A stretch of DNA of 64,000 nucleotides from Trileptium ribeirensis (Eukaryota > Nematoda > Enoplea > Enoplida > Thoracostomopsidae), in NCBI GenBank assembly GCA_030248225.1, contig JASANE010017561.1, forward strand, positions 1 to 64,000, read 5' to 3'. The notes beneath the pieces were generated by a model, which was not told the DNA's origin, did not search any database, and was given only the letters and a program-made list of their open reading frames with translations. The position numbers were made by a program, and so were the translations under genes. Positions 56,201 through 64,000 of this stretch are shown one piece after another (positions within the stretch are counted from its first letter, which is position 1; each line of letters starts with the position of its first letter).

Positions 56201-56526
56201 AAATATCGTATCTCGGCTTGCTGAGATTGGAACCGTTAGTACGGAAGCACTGACGGTCGCAGAGTTTTATCCAAAATAATATAAGTGCTGCAAGCATAAC
56301 TTCGCAATGATAGGGAGATACAGTGCAATAGGCAAACCACGAAGAATTTCTCAACAGACACAAAATCTTCATACTACATATCTATAAGCTATTCGAAATA
56401 GAAAGCTTTTGGTGGTAGCTGTTTCTCAACAAACGTTTCATTTTATACTGTTAAATGGTTAAGATTCAATTTGTATGAAAGTACGGTATTCAAGTAAATC
56501 ATGACACGATATTGGTTGATTTACAG
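53201..56526. other. AT-rich region; foldback remnant near 54290-54365
   Basis: gaaagtgacaaagtttctgt and tcttaaatcgatacagtta near 54300-54350 echo the inner minisatellite of the foldback element. Upstream exons of the receptor gene should lie in this stretch, but none could be assigned. Confidence 0.35.
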
Positions 56527-59354
56527 GTTTGGATATCACTGCTGGCAACGATATTTCTGTTATTTATTCTGACCTGCATTTCACTTGAAGATCACAAACG
56601 TGATTACTCACGGTTGTTAGTATCGTCTTGGGTTGTTGTCGAATCATATTTTGGACAAAACTACAGTCAAGTGAACGGAGATATCAATAATCATCTCACG
56701 TGGCGCAAGCGATGGCTCACTGTACTGATTGTCATGTGCGGTAAATTTTAACAATAATAATGTTTGTACAGCTGTCATTTTAGATACCATGAAAGTAGGT
56801 TTTCGCCCCCTGTGTCCGAAGGCGCGCGGAAAATTTTACGAAATTTGACAACAGTTGTGCGATAACAATTTTGAGAAAAGCACCGATTTAGGGAAAGTTT
56901 TAGCAAACGCTGAGGAAAACTGAAAAAATTAGGAAAAAATTAGGCAACATTCGACAAAAAAACGAGCTTCCAAATTATTTTTTAAATTACCCCCTAATTT
57001 ACCCTCGCCCCTTGTGTTGACCTTCCTCTTCACCAGAGCCATCTGTTTCCCTGAGCCGATTGGATAGGATAGGTTTCCCATAGGACAGCCACCAATTTGT
57101 TTAACGTTTAATTGCTTTTCAGGATATCTTTCTGAACATTTTGTATTATTGTAAACCTTTGAATAAAATTCTGTGAATTAAGCATAATACGATATAAATG
57201 TGCCTTACACCTCTGTGTTAGTAATTTATTGCTGAAGTGTCCAAGCCACAGATTTTTAAATTTTTAACCCTATGTTGTACCTTATATAAAGTAATCTACG
57301 GAATAAAGGAAAAGAAGCTGTGCTTTAAACTAATTATATGAAAAATGAAAACGGAAATTCTAGCTTTAACTGCAAGGACCGTGCCGAAATCCATTTCTTC
57401 AGAGTGGTACGAGTTCTTCCGTAAGAAATTCAGAGTGGTAACTGGAGCCACAAGTGCTATTTCGACAATCGCACATTTTCTCACATAATGCTACTCAATT
57501 TGATGAGCACTATTAGAGGGAAAGTTCTACAGATTGAACACTCGACCTTACGGTTGAAAAAAATTCTCCACTTATCCAGCCGACCGTCAGTGCCTTACAT
57601 ACATTCTTTAGCTTTGCTTTGAGAATTTCTTGAATCATACTGCTTCAATTTTGCAAAAAAGAGGATGGTCAAAAACAAGTGAGTCACAAAAATTAATATA
57701 AATATAAATTAATGCAAATGTTACATCTTATTGGATCACATAAAGGATTAGAAAGAGGTGTCTAAATTTTTTGCAGTCAGCAAAAATATAACTTTAAAAT
57801 ACTACCAGCAAAAGTTTATGATGGCTGTTTGAGAATAGTATGACACTTCTCGCCGTTATCATATAAACGCATCGGACATAACGCTATCTATTTCGGCTTT
57901 AGGCCCTCGGTTTTGGGGTTACCCCCTCACTTTTGGGGGTTATCATATTAGTAACAAAAATTTATCCAAACCATCCAGTTTTTTGAGGGGGGTTGTTTAA
58001 TGATTTTTTCTTAAGTCCCAGAAAACTAGGGAACTTGAAGGAAATTTTTGTTCAAACGACCCCCCAAACTGTGGTGGCCGCAACAAATTTTCTATGATAC
58101 CATGAGCCCCCTGTCCCCCTAAAAAGTGATGGATAAGTCCCAAAACCAGGGGGAGTTGTAACGTCAAAAGGACCATGTCCTGCTCTATTGCATAGTGATT
58201 TCGAAGAATGTCATAGTCATGTGAAGAAATCATCATGCACTCTTTCCAGGTTAGTAATAACATTTGGTTGAATTTCTACCTTTAGCCCATGTTATCTAAA
58301 ACTATTGCCATCATACCATTAGAAATGTGCGGTGGAGTTGTTTTCTAGTAAGCATATTCTTGCACGCACCTTTACAAATGAATCAACAAAATTACCAACC
58401 ACAGTAACTTCCCACGCACAGTTTACCGTGTTCGCTAATCATGTGGGACAGGCCCTCTTGCAACTAGCTAGCAACGCCGAATGACCAACATATGGTGTGT
58501 TGGCTGTAGTAAATGTTGAGATCGATTTTGTCATTGCTTTTTTAGGATTTATGGTTTCTTGGCATTACACTGGAGTTGTTATCAAATTTCTTTTAATCAA
58601 AGAAAGCGTTCAACCGTGGGAGACGTCGACTTCAGAAATTCTGTTGGGTAAAGACAACAGTCACCACAAATTATTGCTATTTTGCGCGGAGAGTCAAACA
58701 AAGAACGATTGTTTGCTATGGTGGAATAGCTATGTAAAAGAATATCTGCCCGAAAAACAATATCATAGCTACGAAAGTTTCGTGAATAGAAATGGAGGGT
58801 ACGAATTGATTTATATTGAAATGAACATGGAAAATTTTGAACGTTGTGCTGTTGCAGAGTTACTAGCGAGAGAAGACGGCTTGGTAATTACGGACACTGA
58901 TACAGCGATCCGAATTGCCGAGAAGGATTATAGCGCATTGCTTGCAGTTGCTGAATATGGATTAACCAACTCCTGGCGAAGCTTTGTGTTTCCGAAAGGT
59001 ACAACATTGGTTAAAAAATTTTCGGAAGCAATTATGGCACTGCTAGATGGAGGAATTCGTGAAAAATACTCGGAGCTGCCGTATCAATTGTATATAGAGC
59101 AGTGGTCGGATAAAAATAAATATAACCGAATTAGTCAAGGCGAAGTGTGTTCGCTGGCCATGTCAAATATTAAATGCATCGCATCTGTACTTGGTGTAGG
59201 CCTTTGCATTGCTGCATGCTTTCTAATTTGTGAAAATGTGTTCGTACGTTTTATCAAGAGCAAAGATTACGAAACAGACTATTATTGTGATTATTGTTAC
59301 ACCAGCGCTATTAGGGAATTCTATTTCAGAAAGAAATCGTATTTCCTTAGGTAG
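56527..59354 (+). CDS. Ionotropic-receptor-like (iGluR family) gene, two 3' exons
   Basis: Exon A 56527-56740 follows a tttacag acceptor and ends at a gtaaat donor in phase 1. Exon B 58546-59354 follows a tttttag acceptor, keeps the frame and ends at TAG. Exon A encodes a transmembrane helix (WISLLATIFLLFILTCI), a pore-loop-like stretch with SYFGQN, and the start of the next helix (RKRWLTVLIVMC). Exon B completes that helix, then a ligand-binding S2-like region with VFPKGTTLVKKFSEAI and a DGGI.EKYSEL segment, a last transmembrane helix (about 59175-59235) and a short cytoplasmic tail. This is the order of iGluR/IR channels. Upstream exons (N-terminus, S1 lobe) were not found. Chemosensory IR is the likely class; a divergent iGluR is possible. 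Confidence 0.75.
56741..58545 (+). other. Intron of the receptor-like gene
   Basis: GT at 56741 and AG at 58544-58545, with a pyrimidine tract before the acceptor. 1805 bp, AT-rich. It holds a foldback end fragment at 57742-58232. Confidence 0.7.
57742..58232 (+). mobile_element. Foldback element end fragment inside intron
   Basis: Collinear with 49090-49571: it starts aaaggattagaaagaggtg and ends at tcatagtcatgtgaa, where the 91-bp array would begin. A single arm only, so it is a deletion derivative or a distinct short member. Confidence 0.85.
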
Positions 59355-59644
59355 GTATGGAAGTAAACTTGTGAACAGTGTTAAATGGCGTTTTCATATA
59401 TTTTATTAACAAAGCGTAATAACATAAAACAGAAACAGATACGTCGCTTTTGTGCTTCAAGGTATTTTTATCTCTTCCATAACACTGTAAATTAACAGTA
59501 TACGGTCAAAATGTCCTTTATATCTAAAGTAAAACCAAAACAATAAACGAAGCGTTCAATGATCAGCAATCCATTAACTTTCATCACTGATTTTTGATGA
59601 GTTTATACCCGGCTTTCTCATTGTCGACAAAGATTTTTGGATAG

Positions 59645-60275
59645 TATTGGTCAAAAATGACTAACACTTATTATCCATCTCACGGTATCATCGACGTTAT
59701 TGGCTCGTATTGGTCAAAAATGACTAACACTTATTATCCATCTCACGGTATCATCGACGTTATTGGCTCGTATTGGTCAAAAATGACTAACACTTATTAT
59801 CCATCTCACGGTATCATCGACGTTATTGGCTCGTATTGGTCAAAAATGACTAACACTTATTATCCATCTCACGGTATCATCGACGTTATTGGCTCGTATT
59901 GGTCAAAAATGACTAACACTTATTATCCATCTCACGGTATCATCGACGTTATTGGCTCGTATTGGTCAAAAATGACTAACACTTATTATCCATCTCACGG
60001 TATCATCGACGTTATTGGCTCGTATTGGTCAAAAATGACTAACACTTATTATCCATCTCACGGTATCATCGACGTTATTGGCTCGTATTGGTCAAAAATG
60101 ACTAACACTTATTATCCATCTCACGGTATCATCGACGTTATTGGCTCGTATTGGTCAAAAATGACTAACACTTATTATCCATCTCACGGTATCATCGACG
60201 TTATTGGCTCGTATTGGTCAAAAATGACTAACACTTATTATCCATCTCACGGTATCATGGACGTTATTGGCTCGG
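59645..60275 (+). repeat. 63-bp minisatellite, ten nearly identical copies, open frame
   Basis: Ten copies of a 63-bp unit are nearly identical; the last differs by one base (isoleucine to methionine) and then diverges. The + frame is open through all copies (59657-60283), each giving 21 residues beginning MTNTYYPSHGIIDVI. Since 63 is divisible by three, the open frame follows from the unit having no stop. Proof of a real protein is lacking: no signal peptide, and no codon variation to show selection. Confidence 0.92.
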
Positions 60276-60283
60276 CTGTATGA

Positions 60284-63200
60284 CCACATGAACGTCAGAA
60301 ATTTATAAAATTTATAAATCATGGGTGTTGTGTGTGGTTGTCCACACAAAGCCGTGTTGTCAATATTTTGGTTCGTAACTGCTTCAGTTTAGACGACTGG
60401 TACTTTTGAAAGAAAAATTAAAGTCAATAGTGAAAAACTGTTTTTTAAACTCAAAAATTATCACATGTTCAGCAATATGACTATGACTGTTTTGATGAAA
60501 TAAATGAATGTTTATGGATATAATAAAGTTAACAGTAAAGTTTGTGTGGTCTTTAATGCGGGAAGAGGATATAGATTGCTTAGGTGCAGCGCAACTTAAG
60601 CCAAGACATTTAAAATAATTGAACAGCATGATCAAATTATTGTAATTGTAAATACTACAAATAGGCCCAAGACCACCCAGGGCTATTGCTAATTTTGGTA
60701 AACAAGTATATATCTAGTTTATTAAGTACTATGTCTGCAACGCATACAGTTTTTTTACGGAATTGTGTTTATTCTTAAAAGTACGGAATTTCGCAATATT
60801 TTGTCTTAGCCATATCTTAGTCATAGCACATCTGTTCAGAATGTAAAACATTGTGTAAATTTCTCTCGCAAATAGAGGCACAAATGCTGCTGATTATCAT
60901 GTAACAAACGTATGCCTAGTATTTCGCAGTGAAGAAAAACTGTGCGAAATTTTCATGTGCACGGTGTATGTGTGGTATCTGGTGTGTACGTTCAGTGTGA
61001 CGCAGGTGACGCAAGGATGCATATTGACATTTTCGTTGAGCTAAAACCCGAAACACACGATATCGATAGATAACTAAAGTAATCCGTGTGAGCTAACTGA
61101 AGTATACCGAACAGAAAGCGCCAAAAAGGCAATAATATCTCGGAAATAGGGAAAGAGTAAAGACAAGGGAGAGGCCATTTTTAACGCACTTCAAAGCCAC
61201 AACACCCTTATTTGTTCATTCAGTTTCCCGTATTGTTATTGTAAAAGGCCACGTTCAGGTTTTGTTTAAAATTCATAATCCCGGTACTAGTTCCGATTAA
61301 AATTTGCAGCTCAGCTTTCAGCTCACTTCGGTGTCAGTATGTCCCTGACGTCTTTAACTAAAGGAATCCATATGTGATACTAACATTTTGATCCGCTGTT
61401 AACAATTGTGGAAAGCTAATGAATCAATTAAAAATACTAATATATACAGCAATCTTCACAATTTTGAAATTGATATTTTCTGATTTGAACTTATTTAAAC
61501 TGTGATATTTAGCAACGTTTGACACAAGATATGAGGATTCTGTTAGGTTTAAGGTATTCGGAATTATACATTATTACTGTTGGGTTTATGTTATAACTTA
61601 GGTATTATCAAACATTTATTGGGTGAAAGTACGTATGACTCCTCCAGTTCCTGAATTCAAAGTTAGAGACATCCATTTCTTGTTCCTAGTTGTGCACAAT
61701 TGGTGACCGTCCCATAGGAATCAATAACATATTGCGAGAGATACTACTCTGAGCAAGGCATACCATAAAACGTGATAAATTAGAAACCAATAGTTGCAAG
61801 GTAAATAAATATCTAGTAACGGTATATACCAATAACGTTGTAATCGGTGTACTAAAATTTGCACCAACTTAACATATACGTAGTGATGAGGTGCTAATTA
61901 ATTGCATAAATGGTTTATTGCCATAACTTTGTGTCCCTATATTTAATACTAGATGTTGCGCAGAGACCGTTGGGTTAGCAATGTCACTTGATTTAGTCTA
62001 TGATATTCGTCTATGTAAAGTGAGATTACGCAGGCCAATATTTCTAACAGTCAAATAATGACAAACACTGTGTACATTAAATATTTTATTCAAGGCTTTT
62101 GCGAGTAATAAGTCTAAAAGCAATGAGTAGTTCTATTGAAATTTGTGACCTATTGATAGGTTTATAACAGACAAAATATGGGAGATTTTGGCTTCAGAAT
62201 GCAGTTTTTATCCGTTATATTTTAAATAAAGAATGAAGATCTAGGAACTTAACGCCAGTTTAGGACACACATATGATGAATACTTATCTCAAGTCAAAGC
62301 TACCATATTTATTTAATAGATGATAGCGGCAAAGTTTACACAAAATAATACTAAAAGGAGAGACTAGCACTTACACTCGTGCAAAAGATGTTGTGGTGAT
62401 ATTTATATATTTTGAGTGCTATCTATCAAAAAGGAACATTGATTGATAAAATTTGAAGCGATTGCACCGCAAGGCCTTAGTTAGAAATGGAAGCAATATT
62501 ATATCTATGGTTATAGTCCATAGTGGGTGGTTTGTACACTTAATGTCTCATGAAAGGATTATTCAGTTTATATCGTTGCTACTATAGAAGCGTATTCGGG
62601 AAGTGTATCGGGTATTCGGGTACCCGAGTTACAGATATTTTGACAGTTACTTAAAATTTTATTTCATGACCAGAACATGATGTCTTCATTAAGAAAGACA
62701 GATAACCCAATATTTTTATTATCATAAAAGTCTTATCAAATGTACTACTGCGTATGACGCTCCCATAAGTTCGACATTTCAGTAGATCGGCAGCATATCT
62801 ACAAATGACAAATATAACTGGGAAGAAAATTTTCTTATTTATTCAACAAACCAAAAGGTTTGCTGATGCTAAATTATATTGGAGAGTCGAGGTGAGAAAG
62901 AGCCAAATTTTTAGTGTCTGACTAGGCTCTGGTCCTCCTGAATCATGTCCGGGTTGCTCGGGTATGCTCTTCCGATGGAAATCCAGCCTCGACTCTGATC
63001 TTAAGCTCCTAATAATAAAAATTTGCTTTTCAACAAAGAACATAATATACAAACGCCCGCATGAATTCAAGTCCCCTCCCTTACAACAGAGGGGGAAAAC
63101 CTGAAAAGAGTACTATATCTGTTTACTATTGTACGACATATACACCAGCAGTTATAGTCATGTTTGTTGTTTTAGAAATGAGCTTTTAAGTGCAGACCAT

Positions 63201-64000
63201 TGCTTTTCCAGATACACTAGGCTGGGCTCTCACAGACAGACCTTCGGCCTTGGCTCGGCTCGTATAATATCATGACAAGTTCGGTCCGTCTCTAGAGCGG
63301 CGCCAAGACTAGCTGAGCTAAGCTGGAAGCCTAAAATCTCACCTCGATTTGAGACAATATTATTCAAACTGTCGGACATTACGAAAATGTTGGAGTTGTT
63401 ATGGTGCAGTCGAAATACACCACTTCCGGAGAGCGTGTAACGTTAGCAAAGGTGACAATGTTAAACACTAGGTTACGTTATAGAGTCGAGCATGCAATAA
63501 AATCTGAAGAGTCGAGCCATGTCAAAGTTTAAGATCTTGATGTGACCACTGAGCCTAATGCCACAAGAAATGCAGAGATCGGCTCTTAAAAGCGCTTTGG
63601 AATTGCCTTCCTTTTAAACGGGGCTCTGGCTTCGTGTTTGCTGCGAAATCATCATCTGACTATTTCAAACAAACCAACCTGAATAATATTTGTGTTCATT
63701 TGCTCCAATGCATGAAATTTTTGATTCACTATACTTGAGGTGGTTAACTAAAATGAATTGACCAGACCTTTCGAAAAGATGGTTGCGCTATACACGTTAT
63801 ATAATGATCTCGCGCTGGTTCTATAAATATCCGTATATATTTACGTCATAGGTGCCCAAGTATTATTGCTGAAGTAGCTATAATTTTGCTGAAATAATTA
63901 AAATCTTTCTAAAATTACTGAAATTTCCCTAAAGTTGCTAAAATTTTGCTATTTTACTAATGGTCAAATGAAAGTATGGTTCGTCGTATTAGTTCTAATT
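60284..64000. other. AT-rich non-coding region
   Basis: No gene, RNA or large repeat seen. ORFs at 60384-60635 and 62843-63070 look like chance. Confidence 0.4.

Noticed and set aside
59645..60275. CRISPR-like array
   Set aside because: Units are contiguous with no unique spacers, in a eukaryotic sequence.

Overview
The window is eukaryotic accessory DNA, most likely from an invertebrate animal. Three things point that way: a split gene for an ionotropic-receptor-like channel with a GT-AG intron, a Maverick/Polinton-type element, and a Ty3/gypsy element with an env-like gene. The receptor exons suggest a protostome (arthropod- or nematode-like), but the sequence alone does not fix the species. 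No bacterial features, rRNA or CRISPR are present.

Layout. (1) 1-14762, + strand: the body of a very long, decayed Ty3/gypsy element. It begins inside gag (CCHC knuckle) and runs through about 4.3 kb of unrecognised acidic ORFs, an env-like gene, an aspartic protease, reverse transcriptase, RNase H and integrase. More ORFs follow, the last with a GDSL-like motif. The env-like gene lies before pol, not after it as in errantiviruses. Stops, indels and a 542-bp hAT-like MITE at 10254-10795 break the copy. (2) About 16.2-22.2 kb and 44.1-49.1 kb: two diverged inverted arms of 5-6 kb, possibly the long terminal region of this gypsy family and a solo copy in reverse. (3) 22.2-26.4 kb: tandem duplications, then a purine-rich block and a pyrimidine-rich block. 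(4) 26693-34906, - strand: a compact Maverick/Polinton-like element with intact ORFs for a C2H2 protein, protein-primed-type PolB, a chromodomain integrase, a zinc-finger/P-loop ATPase, two small basic proteins, a NADAR-domain protein and a TATA-binding-protein-like protein. No capsid or protease gene was found. A shared motif (TCTTAAAAAGG) recurs at gene boundaries. (5) 35.2-39.1 kb: satellite and tandem repeats. (6) 40.3-41.4 kb: a second MITE of the same family and a TGCA-rich block. (7) 49.1-53.2 kb: a large foldback element built of 91-bp repeats, plus a partial second copy. (8) 56527-59354: two exons of an ionotropic-receptor-like gene, with a foldback end fragment in the intron. (9) 59645-60275: ten nearly identical 63-bp repeats that form an open frame.

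The most distinctive system is the Maverick-like element. The pairing of a TBP-fold protein and a NADAR protein in a replication/integration cassette with a shared boundary motif suggests self-encoded transcription control and protection from ADP-ribosylation-based defence. That functional reading is inference. The second notable point is the gag-X-env-pol order of the gypsy element.
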